The notes under the pieces were generated by a model. The model made no database searches. It worked only from the letters and a program-made list of their open reading frames with translations, and was not told the DNA's origin. The position numbers and the translations under genes are program-made. A stretch of DNA of 64,000 nt from Williamsia faeni (GTDB lineage: Bacteria; Actinomycetota; Actinomycetes; Mycobacteriales; Mycobacteriaceae). Location: the NCBI GenBank assembly GCA_003202005.1, contig QJJF01000010.1, positions 62,001 to 126,000 on the forward strand, read 5' to 3'. Position 1 is the first letter of the stretch, and the number at the start of each line of letters is the position of its first letter. Of this stretch, positions 47,453 through 55,987 are shown piece after piece.

Positions 47453-48825
47453 CAGTTCTGGGCTCCGTACTTCGAGAGGAAAAGGGCAAGGGATAGTGCA
47501 GTTTTGGAGATCTCGTCGGGATCGACGCTCTCGTTCGGGGCGTGGATCCGGCAGGCGGGCTCTTCGACACCGAGGAGTGCGATCTCGGCCTGTGGGCAGA
47601 TCTCTGCGAGCACGGTACACAGCGGAATCGAGCCGCCCTGACCCGAGTGGACAACGCGTTTGCCGTAGGCCTTGGCCATTGCCTTGGTCAGGGCGGTGTA
47701 ACCCGGGCCGGAGGTGTCAGCGGAAAACGGGGCTCCGGTGGCCCCGATCTCGACATCCACCCGCGCGTGCCACGGAATGTGTTTGAGCAGATGCTTTTCC
47801 AGCGCGGCGGCAGCGTCGTCTGGGTTCATGCCGGGTGGTACCCGAAGGTTCAGCTGAGCCGCCGCCCGTGGGTTGATCGCAGCGGGTGCCCCGGCGGTCG
47901 GTGGTGCGTCGATGCCGATCACGGTCACGGCCGGACGCGCCCACACCATTTCGGCGGGGGTTCCCGAACCGATGAGGTCGACGCCGTCGAGTGTCGTCGA
48001 GTCGGCCCGGAACTGTTTCGGGTCGTACGGGGTACCGGGCCAGGCCTGATCGCTGGTGAGACCGTCGATGGTGGTGTTGCCGTCGGCGTCGCGAAGTGTT
48101 GCCAGGCCCGCGATCAATGCGGCCAGCGCGTCGGGGGCGCCGCCGCCGAACTGCCCGGAATGTACTTCGGAGGCAAGCGTTTCCACGGACACCTTCACCG
48201 CGGCCATGCCCCGCAGACTGGTGGTGAGTGTGGGGATACCGGGTGCGACGTTGCCGGTGTCGCAGATCAGGATCATGTCCGCCTGGAACAATTCGGGCCG
48301 TGTCCGGGCCAGGTGCTCGAGGCCTTCGCCGCCGGCTTCTTCAGAGCCTTCGATGACAATTCTGATCCCCACCGGCGGAAGCGGATCGAGAGCGCGCAGC
48401 GCGGTGAGAATGGCGACCACGTTGCCCTTGCAGTCGGACGAGCCGCGCCCGAACCAGCGGCCGTCCCGTTCGGTCAGCGAGAACGGTGTGCTCGCCCACA
48501 GCTCCTCCGGACCGGACGGCTGGACATCGTGGTGGGAGTAGAGCAAGACCGTCGGGGCTCCGGCGGGGCCGGGTACGAAGCCCAGAACCGTCTGACTTCC
48601 GTCGATGGTGTCCATCACAAGCGAGTCGACACCGGCATCGGAAAACGCTCCGCGCACCCAGGCGGCGCTGGCCCGGCAGTCGTCGCGTTTATCCGGGTCG
48701 ACGTGCACCGACGGCAGGGCAACCACGTCGGCGAGGTCGGAATGTGCGCGCGTCATCAGGCCGGTCACTCGTTTGGACAGGGCAGAAAAGGTGGGTGCGC
48801 GTTGATCGGGCATGAGGCCAAGCAT
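47452..48825 (-). CDS. M20-family metallopeptidase (dipeptidase type)
   Basis: The 457-aa protein has the M20 metal-binding motifs LLYSHHDVQP, GRGSSDCKGN and EGSEEAGGEGL, plus EVHSGQFGG of the dimerisation domain and IHAPNESVD near the C-terminus. It probably hydrolyses dipeptides or related amides in the cytoplasm using zinc. Two start codons are possible (ATG 48825 or ATG 48813); neither has a clear ribosome-binding site. It overlaps moeA by 1 nt. Confidence 0.88.
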   Translation of the reverse strand: MLGLMPDQRAPTFSALSKRVTGLMTRAHSDLADVVALPSVHVDPDKRDDCRASAAWVRGAFSDAGVDSLVMDTIDGSQTVLGFVPGPAGAPTVLLYSHHDVQPSGPEELWASTPFSLTERDGRWFGRGSSDCKGNVVAILTALRALDPLPPVGIRIVIEGSEEAGGEGLEHLARTRPELFQADMILICDTGNVAPGIPTLTTSLRGMAAVKVSVETLASEVHSGQFGGGAPDALAALIAGLATLRDADGNTTIDGLTSDQAWPGTPYDPKQFRADSTTLDGVDLIGSGTPAEMVWARPAVTVIGIDAPPTAGAPAAINPRAAAQLNLRVPPGMNPDDAAAALEKHLLKHIPWHARVDVEIGATGAPFSADTSGPGYTALTKAMAKAYGKRVVHSGQGGSIPLCTVLAEICPQAEIALLGVEEPACRIHAPNESVDPDEISKTALSLALFLSKYGAQN

Positions 48826-48904
48826 GCCGGACCGGAAGGGCGCCTGTCAGCAAGCTGCCCATCCCACCGTGCGCCCGCGCAGGGGCAGGACTAGTTTTTG
48901 AGTC

Positions 48905-49693
48905 ATGGCTGAAGGGTTGCTACTCGACATCGACGGGGTGATTGTCACTTCGTGGGAGCCGCTACCCGGCGCTGTCGAAGCGTTGGAAGCGATCGCCGAA
49001 TCCGGGATTCCCCGGATGTTCTTGACCAACACCACATCCAAGTCGAGGAGTCAGATCGCGCAGACGCTGACCCGCGGTGGATTCAAGGTGGCCGATAGCG
49101 AGATTCTGACCGCTGCGGTGCTCACCGCCGAGTACCTGCGATCGCATCACCCCGGCAAGCGGGTGATGGTTCTCAACGAGGGCCCGGTCACCGAGGACAT
49201 GGCCGGGATCAACATCGTCGAAGCTGACCCGCAGGTGCTGGTGTTCGGCGGTGCCGGACCCTCATTCACCCACGATCTGCTGTCGAAGGCTTTGGCTTGG
49301 ATGATCGACGGTGTCCCCGCGATCTCGATGCACCGGTCCATGTCGTGGTCGACGGCCTCGGGCCCCAAGATCGACACCGGGATCTACCTCGAAGGTCTGC
49401 AGAAGGCGACCGGGAAGAAGATCCCGGCGATCGGGAAGCCGTCGCCGCTGGGATTCCGTCACGCGGTGGAGATGCTCGGAGTCGGTGATCCCGCCGAGGT
49501 GGTCATGGTCGGCGACGACATCCACGGCGACGTTCTCGGCGCACAGAAGGCAGCCATGGTCGGTGTGCTGGTCCGCACCGGAAAGTTCCGGCCCGAACAA
49601 CTCGACGCATTGCACGCCGACGAGTTCGGGCAGGTCCCTGACCACGTCATCGACTCGATCGCGGACCTGCCCGCCCTGCTCAAGAAACTCTGA
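48905..49693 (+). CDS. HAD-IIA family hydrolase (NagD/LHPP-like)
   Basis: The 262-aa protein has HAD motif I LLLDIDGVIVTSWEPL, motif II FLTNTTSKS, the lysine in IPAIGKPSP, and motif IV VMVGDDIHGDVLGAQ, with the type IIA cap between motifs II and III. It should be a Mg2+-dependent cytoplasmic phosphatase; the substrate is unknown. It is divergent from the M20 peptidase and converges on an SRPBCC gene. Confidence 0.87.
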   Translation: MAEGLLLDIDGVIVTSWEPLPGAVEALEAIAESGIPRMFLTNTTSKSRSQIAQTLTRGGFKVADSEILTAAVLTAEYLRSHHPGKRVMVLNEGPVTEDMAGINIVEADPQVLVFGGAGPSFTHDLLSKALAWMIDGVPAISMHRSMSWSTASGPKIDTGIYLEGLQKATGKKIPAIGKPSPLGFRHAVEMLGVGDPAEVVMVGDDIHGDVLGAQKAAMVGVLVRTGKFRPEQLDALHADEFGQVPDHVIDSIADLPALLKKL

Positions 49694-49708
49694 TCGACCC
49701 CCGGCGGG

Positions 49709-50164
49709 TCAGGAGACGGCGAGTTTGATCTTCGTCAGTGTCTGATTCATCCCGTCCACCAGCTCGGCATCAAAGGGCTTCTCGCCGCCCATCGCAACGT
49801 TGATGAGGACCTGCGAGACCTTGCTGGTGTTGTTCGGTGCTTCCCGGCGTTCGGTGAGCTTCACACCGTTGTCGGAGGGCGTGATGGTGAAACTCCACAC
49901 GCTGCCGTTCTCCTTGATCCGGTACGCGATCTCCTTGTTCGGCTCGTACCGGACAACCTTGGCCGTGGTCGGCCATACCAGCAGTCCGCGCTTGTTGACG
50001 TTGATGGTCTTGGTCCCGAGCGTGATCGGTCCGCTGCCGCGAACGATGACCTTGCGGCACTGCGGGCTCCATTCGCCCATCCGCTTCAGATCGGACACCA
50101 CCTTCCACACCTGTTCGGCGGAGGCTTTGATCTCGGTGGACGCTTCGAGCAGGGGGGCAGCCAT
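49709..50164 (-). CDS. SRPBCC-family (START-like) ligand-binding protein
   Basis: The 151-aa protein fits polyketide-cyclase/SRPBCC proteins: EASTEIKASAEQVWKVVSDL followed by RMGEWSPQC at the N-terminus and a C-terminal helix MNQTLTKIKLAV. Such small hydrophobic-cavity proteins bind lipids or act as cyclases; no catalytic residues can be assigned. It stands downstream of two acyl-CoA dehydrogenase genes on the same strand, 86 nt away. Confidence 0.75.
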   Translation of the reverse strand: MAAPLLEASTEIKASAEQVWKVVSDLKRMGEWSPQCRKVIVRGSGPITLGTKTINVNKRGLLVWPTTAKVVRYEPNKEIAYRIKENGSVWSFTITPSDNGVKLTERREAPNNTSKVSQVLINVAMGGEKPFDAELVDGMNQTLTKIKLAVS

Positions 50165-50250
50165 GGTTCTCCTGGTGAGGTCTGGTCGACGAACCCGTCA
50201 GCCAGATTCGTCGATGCGCCGCCGGTACGGCATGTCAATGAGTGTTGTCA

Positions 50251-51375
50251 CTATCCGATCAGGATCTTGTCATAGTCCGCGACGCGGTCGGCGAGGGTAC
50301 GCAGATGTTCCGCACTGCCACCGAGCGTGTGTTCGATGGCCAGCAATCGGCTCGCGTAGTGGCCGACCGGATACTCCGCGGTGATTCCGATACCGCCGTG
50401 CATCTGGATCGACTCCTGCCCGACCTTGCGTGCCGACCGGCAGATCTGCAGTTTGGCACGCGAGGCGATGACCGGATCGACGTCGCCTTCGGCCAACGCA
50501 ACCGTCGCGTACAGGCTCATACTGCGGGCCAGTTCGACAAGGACGTACATGTCCGCGGCCCGATGTGTCAGCGTCTGGAATCTGGCAAGCGGCACCCCGA
50601 ACTGCTTGCGCTGCTTCAGATATTCGGCAGTCAGCCGCACTGCTTCGTCCATGGCGCCGACTGCTTCGGCACACAACCCGACCTGCGCGACCACTTCGCT
50701 GCGGATCAAGGCCGCGGCGGTGTCACCGGAATCGAGCAGTGTTGCCGGCGCGTCCTGCAGGACGATCTGGGCACCGCGCCGCGAATCGTGGGTCCGGAAC
50801 GCAGTGCGTGCAACACCGGTTGCATCGGCATCCAGCAGGAAGAGCCGGATGTCCCCGTCGAGGCGGGCGGTGACCACCAGGACGTCGGCGCAGTCACCGT
50901 GCAGCACCGGGTTCTTGGTGCCGGTCAGTGTGTAGCCGTCGCCGGCCGATGTTGCGGTGGTCGTCACCGCGGCGTTCGGCCAGCGGTCTCCCGGCTCTTG
51001 ATGGGCGAATGCGGCGAGCAGTTCACCGGAGGCAAGCGCGGGCAGGTACTTCGACCTCTGCTCGTCGTTGCCGGTGTCGGCGATGATCCCGCCGGGGATG
51101 ATGACCGCGTCGAGAAGCGGTTCGGGAGCGAGTGCGCGACCGAACTCACCGAGCACGGCGCCGATCTCCTCGGGGCCGGCCCCCATTCCGCCGTCGTCCT
51201 CACTGAACGACAGGCCGAGAATCCCGATCTCCCCCAACGACTTCCAGAGGTCGCGACTCCAGCCGAGGTCGGTATCGGTGACCTCGCGGAGCTTCTCGAG
51301 ATCGTAGAACTTGGACAGCACGTCGCGCGTGGTGTCACGCAGCATCGTCTGTTCTTCGCTGTATTCGAAATCCAT
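50251..51375 (-). CDS. Acyl-CoA dehydrogenase family protein (second of a pair)
   Basis: The 374-aa flavoprotein has an N-terminal helical domain (FEYSEEQTMLRDTTRDVL), a divergent middle domain and the C-terminal helices with RKQFGVPLARFQTLTHRAAD and ESIQMHGGIGITAEYP. The catalytic base position is not obvious. It is encoded 34 nt after a second dehydrogenase, an arrangement like the heteromeric steroid side-chain FadE pairs, where one partner often lacks the base. The ATG at 51375 starts the homology. Confidence 0.85.
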   Translation of the reverse strand: MDFEYSEEQTMLRDTTRDVLSKFYDLEKLREVTDTDLGWSRDLWKSLGEIGILGLSFSEDDGGMGAGPEEIGAVLGEFGRALAPEPLLDAVIIPGGIIADTGNDEQRSKYLPALASGELLAAFAHQEPGDRWPNAAVTTTATSAGDGYTLTGTKNPVLHGDCADVLVVTARLDGDIRLFLLDADATGVARTAFRTHDSRRGAQIVLQDAPATLLDSGDTAAALIRSEVVAQVGLCAEAVGAMDEAVRLTAEYLKQRKQFGVPLARFQTLTHRAADMYVLVELARSMSLYATVALAEGDVDPVIASRAKLQICRSARKVGQESIQMHGGIGITAEYPVGHYASRLLAIEHTLGGSAEHLRTLADRVADYDKILIG

Positions 51376-51409
51376 GGTTTCGGTGGTCCTTACAGGTGTG
51401 CGGGCGACT

Positions 51410-52582
51410 TCACAGCCCGAGGATGGAAGAAGCGATGATGGTGCGCTGCACCTCTGACGAACCGCTGTAGATCGACACCTTGCGGAAGTTGAGGTACGTC
51501 GGGACCGTCTCCTGAGCCCAATGGGGAGAAGCGATGTCAGCAGCATTCACTGCGAGTGAGTCGACTCCGGCGATATCGGCGAGAAGCTCGGTCGACGCCT
51601 GCTGCAACTCGCTGCCACGCAGTTTCAGGACGGACGACACCGGATCGGGCTTGCCGTTTGCCGACGCGGCGACCACCCGCAGCTGGGTGAGTTCCAGTGC
51701 CAGCACCTCGTTCTCGAGCTCGGCGAGCCGGGCGGCGAACAGTGGATCCTGCAGCAGCGTTCCGTCGCCCGACGGGATGGCGGCGGCCAGTTCCTTGGCG
51801 CGGGCCAGCCGGGTCTTGGTGATGCCGACCCGGGTCACCCCGGCGCGCTCGTTGCCGAGCAGGAACTTGGCGTAACTCCATCCGGCGTTCTCTTCGCCGA
51901 CGAGATTCTCGACCGGGACTTTCACGTCTTCGAAGAAGACCTCGTTGACCTCGAAGCCGCCGTCGATCAGCTGGATCGGCCGGACGGTGATACCAGGGGT
52001 CTTCAGGTCGATGAGCAGAAAACTGATGCCCGCCTGACGTTTCGGGGCATCGGGATCGGTCCGGACGAGCGCGAAGATCCAGTCGGCGAACTGCGCCATC
52101 GTGGTCCAGGTCTTCTGGCCGTTGACCACATAATGGTCGCCGTCCCGCACGGCCCTGGTCTTCAGCGACGCGAGGTCGGATCCCGCCTCGGGTTCGGAGA
52201 AGCCCTGGCACCACCAGATGTCGAGGTTGGCCGTGGCCGGGAGGAACCGCTCCTTGATCTCCTGCGAGCCGAAGTTGGCGATCACCGGTCCGACCATGTC
52301 GGCGTTGAAGGCCAGCGGTTCCAGGACGGAGGCGAGATTCATCTCGTTCTGCCAGATGTGCTTTTGCACCGGGGTCCAGTCCTTGCCACCCCACTCGACC
52401 GGCCACTTCGGAACCGCCAGACCGTGCTCATTGAGTTTGCGCTGCACGGCAATCATGTCGTCGGGCCAGATCGAGGTACCGGCTGCGGCGCGCTCACGGA
52501 GTTCTTTGGGGACTTCGTTGGCGAAGAAGCTCCGCAGTTCCTCGCGGAAGGCGACGTCTTCGTCGCTGAGTTTGAGGTGCAT
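51410..52582 (-). CDS. Acyl-CoA dehydrogenase (first of a pair)
   Basis: The 390-aa flavoprotein has LSDEDVAFREELRSFFANEV, the FAD-binding CQGFSEPEAGSDLASLKTRA and TWTTMAQFADW segments and C-terminal IYSGSSEVQRTIIASSILGL. It should oxidise an acyl-CoA thioester as a heterocomplex with the adjacent product. Homologues act in sterol or branched-chain breakdown; the substrate here is unknown. It is the first gene of the two-gene unit. Confidence 0.9.
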   Translation of the reverse strand: MHLKLSDEDVAFREELRSFFANEVPKELRERAAAGTSIWPDDMIAVQRKLNEHGLAVPKWPVEWGGKDWTPVQKHIWQNEMNLASVLEPLAFNADMVGPVIANFGSQEIKERFLPATANLDIWWCQGFSEPEAGSDLASLKTRAVRDGDHYVVNGQKTWTTMAQFADWIFALVRTDPDAPKRQAGISFLLIDLKTPGITVRPIQLIDGGFEVNEVFFEDVKVPVENLVGEENAGWSYAKFLLGNERAGVTRVGITKTRLARAKELAAAIPSGDGTLLQDPLFAARLAELENEVLALELTQLRVVAASANGKPDPVSSVLKLRGSELQQASTELLADIAGVDSLAVNAADIASPHWAQETVPTYLNFRKVSIYSGSSEVQRTIIASSILGL

Positions 52583-52801
52583 GGTTCCTTGATACTCCCC
52601 GAGGCCGATCCGCGTGAGCGCTACGTGTGACGTCGGTGCTCACGGCTATACTTTCTGCTGACGCCGGACCTCATCTGTGAGGGACCCCGTTCTCTTCAAC
52701 TGAATTGGCGCGGTGAGCTGCCGGACGCGATGGGTTGGTGGAATCGTCCACCGAGTCCCCGCGGCCCGGTCCGCCGTTGCCGGGAGAACCAGGTGGCACC
52801 G

Positions 52802-53545
52802 ATGACAACACAAACGAACCAAGCACCCTCGCCGTGGCCGGGGTCGGAGTACTCGGCCCAACTCGACTGGGACCTCGACGACGTCGGGACCCTGCCTGAC
52901 CTGGCCGGCAAACTCACCGCGACCGGTGAACAGTTGTTGGCCGCGCACGTGGCCGGCTGGACATTGGTGGCGCCGATGTCGGATGGTCGGCTGCATGCGC
53001 GTCGGCAGTCCCGTCGCATGCGCGGCCGCGCACCCGTCAGTCCTGTTGGTATCCCGTCAGGTGACCTGGCTCCGCGTCTGCGCTGGCGTCTGCGCATTGT
53101 CGACGAACCCTTCGACGAGCGCTCGGACCGGCTGACTGTCGAGGCCGCGACCGCCACGCCGTGGCTATTGGCCCGGGGCGACAGACTCGAGCAACTGAGC
53201 GGGCCGGAGATCGACGCCGACACCCTGGCCCGGGTTCAGCCGCAATTCGGGCCCGGGGAGGCCGGCGATCGCCGGTGGGCGTTGGTCTCGGCCCGCATCG
53301 GTCCGTCGAAGGATCTGATCGCCGAAGGCAGTCGACTGCGCCTGCACGCGGTGGTCGACGGTGTTGTGCTGCGCACCGTCGAGACCCTTGGCCACCGGCA
53401 TGCGGCCGATCGCGCGACGGACCTGCCCGCCGCGGCCGGCGCCTACCGCCGACTGGCAGCAGCGGCGATGGCGATGCACCACGCAGGTGGCCGGTTGGGA
53501 GCCATCGACGACGGCTTCGTGGTGGTCGAATACCCGGCCCGCTAA
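52802..53545 (+). CDS. Hypothetical protein, unknown function (247 aa)
   Basis: The protein is soluble, rich in Ala, Arg and Asp, without signal or membrane segments. Recognisable blocks are SEYSAQLDWDLDDVGTLPDL, RLRWRLRIVDEPFDERSDRL, FGPGEAGDRRWALVSARI and the C-terminal AAAMAMHHAGGRLGAIDDGF. I do not recognise a family. The ATG at 52802 is chosen; an in-frame ATG at 52730 would add 24 basic residues. It overlaps the convergent FMN reductase gene by 4 nt. Codon use looks like that of a real gene. Confidence 0.6.
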   Translation: MTTQTNQAPSPWPGSEYSAQLDWDLDDVGTLPDLAGKLTATGEQLLAAHVAGWTLVAPMSDGRLHARRQSRRMRGRAPVSPVGIPSGDLAPRLRWRLRIVDEPFDERSDRLTVEAATATPWLLARGDRLEQLSGPEIDADTLARVQPQFGPGEAGDRRWALVSARIGPSKDLIAEGSRLRLHAVVDGVVLRTVETLGHRHAADRATDLPAAAGAYRRLAAAAMAMHHAGGRLGAIDDGFVVVEYPAR

Positions 53546-54108
53546 CGCGGTAGAACCGTGAGGACCCGGTGGATGTGGTTGCGGAACTCGAGCATGTATT
53601 TACGCAGGAACTTCTCGGTGGAGGCGTCGTTCACGGTGCCGTCCTCGCCGAATCCCTCTGGGGTGTATTGGATATACGCCTCCGGTGCGGTCATCTGCCG
53701 GGCATTGCAGAAGCTCAGTACCGCCCGCAGACTCTGTTGACCGACGGCGGTACCGAGTTTCCCGACTGACGCACCGATCATGGCGGCCGGGATGTGGTCG
53801 AAGGAGTTCTGACCCCACGGACGGGACGCCCAGTCGATGGCGTTCTTCAGTGCGCCGGGGATCGACCGGTTGAACTCGGGCGTGACGAAGAGCACCGCGT
53901 CCACGGCCGAGATCGCCTCTTTGAACGCGGTCGCTTCGGGGGGAAAGTCGTCGTCGTAGTCCTGGCTGTAGAGCGGCAGGTCCCGGATCGCGATCTCGAC
54001 GAACTCGAGATCGTCGGGAGCGAGCTTGATCAGCGCACTGGCCAGGATCCGGTTGATCGAAGTGGATGACAGGCTTCCGATGAAGTACCCGACCTTGTAG
54101 GTGCTCAT
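53542..54108 (-). CDS. NADPH-dependent FMN reductase family protein
   Basis: The 188-aa flavodoxin-like protein has the phosphate-binding loop GSLSSTSINRILA and the conserved VTPEFNRSIPGALKNAIDWAS with IPAAMIGASVGKLG, typical of NADPH-dependent FMN/quinone/chromate reductases. It is divergent from the nitrogen-starvation operon across a 252-nt region. It could supply reduced flavin, though no partner is evident. Confidence 0.88.
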   Translation of the reverse strand: MSTYKVGYFIGSLSSTSINRILASALIKLAPDDLEFVEIAIRDLPLYSQDYDDDFPPEATAFKEAISAVDAVLFVTPEFNRSIPGALKNAIDWASRPWGQNSFDHIPAAMIGASVGKLGTAVGQQSLRAVLSFCNARQMTAPEAYIQYTPEGFGEDGTVNDASTEKFLRKYMLEFRNHIHRVLTVLPR

Positions 54109-54188
54109 GGTTGGATCCGCCCTTCTGCGGTTGCAAGCGGGCCAATGGTAGCCCGCAGTGCCAGGCGGGACCGGGGGTTTGAGTCGCT

Positions 54189-54205
54189 GATTACCGGAGT
54201 GTTAC
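54189..54205 (+). promoter_or_regulatory. Candidate GlnR-binding site 1
   Basis: GATTAC-cggagt-GTTAC matches the mycobacterial GlnR consensus gnTnAC-n6-GnnAC at all fixed positions. It lies 156 nt upstream of the first gene of the nitrogen-starvation operon and 84 nt from the divergent FMN reductase start. Confidence 0.5.
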
Positions 54206-54241
54206 CGCGGTGAGGTCTTGGAAGTGCGCTGTTGGTCCCGC

Positions 54242-54258
54242 GATAACCACTGTGAAAC
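54242..54258 (+). promoter_or_regulatory. Candidate GlnR-binding site 2
   Basis: GATAAC-cactgt-GAAAC fits the GlnR consensus gnTnAC-n6-GnnAC and has the preferred GAAAC second half. It is 53 bp from site 1 (about five helical turns), on the same face of the helix. It lies 102 nt upstream of the operon's start codon, a position suited to activation by GlnR during nitrogen limitation. Confidence 0.6.
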
Positions 54259-54360
54259 CACCGGCTTCTTTACTGGAACACGCAGCCGGATCCGGCTTCT
54301 CGCCTAGCGGCAGTGTCGCCGCAGCGGCCTCAACATTCCGTCCCATCAGGAGGACTCTAT

Positions 54361-54883
54361 GTCCGAGATCGACCAGACCATCGCCGAGAATATCAAGACC
54401 TCCCTTGCCGAGATAGCGCACCCGTCGTTGCCGAAGGGCAGCAACATCTACGGCGGCACCAAGATCTTCCCCGACTACAAGGCGCAGGAGGGAGAGTCGT
54501 ACTTCACCCTGGTTCACGGCATCGCCCACGAATCGTCGGTGAGTTTCGTGGCGGTCCTGCAAGCCACCAGGGCGCTGCGCAAGGGCTTTGAGTCGGCGAT
54601 ATACTTCTACGGCCCCGGCGCCATCAATTGCCTTGCCACACGCGGCTTTCCGACCACCGGTGATTCCGGCTTCCCGGGTGAGCAGAACATCAATGATTCG
54701 CTCGCGACGTTCATCTCGGAAGGCGGCACCGTGTTCTGTTGCCGTTTCGGTCTGGCACTGCACGGCGGACGCGAGGAAGACCTCATCGAGGGAGTCATCC
54801 CGGCGCATCCGCTCGATGTGCAGGATGCGCTCATCCATTACGCGCGCAAGGGCGCCATCATCAACTCCACCTACATGGTCTGA
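54361..54883 (+). CDS. MSMEG_0572/Sll0783 family nitrogen-starvation response protein
   Basis: The 174-aa protein, with an AGGAGG site 7 nt before its ATG, belongs to the MSMEG_0572/Sll0783 family, with features GSNIYGGTKIFPDYKAQEG, the DsrE-like AIYFYGPGAINCLATRGFP and the C-terminal GAIINSTYMV. Homologues respond strongly to nitrogen limitation in Synechocystis and Mycobacterium. Its biochemical role is not known. It is the first gene of the eight-gene operon. Confidence 0.88.
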
Positions 54884-54893
54884 GAGTGCCGAC

Positions 54894-55985
54894 ATGCTGG
54901 AGACGGAGCGAAGCGGAGCTCGACCGGAGCAGGCCGTATCGGCACGCGTAGATCTTGCGTTGCTCGGTGTTCGTGGGTCACCGCCAGTGCGCCGATCCGC
55001 CGGCGCCGGTCCCAGCGACGACGGCCACCTGATCATCGATGGCCTCAGTGCTGCGGTCCCACGCAATCCGCTGAGTCCTTATGTCCTGGACGGTGATCGG
55101 GTGTTGTTCGACGGTGATGAGACCGGGCTGGAGGTGTTGGCGATCGACAGACCGGCCTTCTACGACCTGCGCACCGACACGGGAATCGCGTACGACAAGA
55201 TCGCCAAGCTGCACGGCCGCGACGTCTTGGCGACCACGGTGATGCAGACCTGTATCCGCTACGACGAGTCGCAGCGCTGCAGGTTCTGCACAATCGAGGA
55301 GTCCTTGCGGTCCGGCGCCACCGTGGCCGTCAAGAAGCCCGCAGAGCTGGCCGAGGTCGCCGAGGCGGCGGTCCGCCTCGACGGGGTGAAGCAGATGGTG
55401 ATGACGACGGGTACCTCCGCGGCGGCGGACAGGGGCGCAAAACATCTGGCGCGCTGCGTCCGTGCCGTGAAAGCTGCGGTGCCGGATCTGCCCATCCAGG
55501 TCCAGTGTGAACCCCCCGGCAACCTGGCCACGCTCACCGAATTGAAGGAGGCCGGAGCCGATTCCATCGGTATCCACATCGAGTCCCTCGATGATTCCGT
55601 CCGCCGGCGTTGGATGCCCGGCAAGGCGAGTGTCTCCACCGACGAGTACCGGGCGGCCTGGGCGGAAGCGGTACGCGTCTTCGGGCGCAATCAGGTCTCG
55701 ACCTATCTGTTGATCGGACTGGGGGAGGACCCCGACGAATTGGTGTCAGGTACGAGAGAACTCATCGAGATGGGGGTGTATCCCTTTGTGGTGCCGTTCC
55801 GTCCGCATGAGGGATCGCTGGCCGTCGATGTCGATCATGTCGGCGCCCCTCGCAGTGACGTCGTCGAGGACATCACCCGGCGGGTCGCCAAAGAATTGAC
55901 AGCCGCGGGCATGCTCGGCGCCGATCAGAAGGCCGGATGTGCCGCGTGCGGCGCATGCAGTGTTCTGCAGAACGTGGGAGGTTGA
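54894..55985 (+). CDS. MSMEG_0568 family radical SAM protein
   Basis: The 363-aa protein places its cluster cysteines in CIRYDESQRCRFC (Cys120, Cys129, Cys132), an enlarged CX8CX2C instead of the usual CX3CX2C. The TIM-barrel part shows MTTGTSAAADRG, IQVQCEPPG and TYLLIGLGEDPDEL. A C-terminal CAACGAC (Cys349, 352, 355) could bind an auxiliary iron-sulfur cluster. Family members occur only in this cluster type; the reaction is unknown to me. The ATG at 54894 is preferred, because the frame upstream overlaps the first gene. Confidence 0.88.
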   Translation: MLETERSGARPEQAVSARVDLALLGVRGSPPVRRSAGAGPSDDGHLIIDGLSAAVPRNPLSPYVLDGDRVLFDGDETGLEVLAIDRPAFYDLRTDTGIAYDKIAKLHGRDVLATTVMQTCIRYDESQRCRFCTIEESLRSGATVAVKKPAELAEVAEAAVRLDGVKQMVMTTGTSAAADRGAKHLARCVRAVKAAVPDLPIQVQCEPPGNLATLTELKEAGADSIGIHIESLDDSVRRRWMPGKASVSTDEYRAAWAEAVRVFGRNQVSTYLLIGLGEDPDELVSGTRELIEMGVYPFVVPFRPHEGSLAVDVDHVGAPRSDVVEDITRRVAKELTAAGMLGADQKAGCAACGACSVLQNVGG

Positions 55986-55987
55986 TC

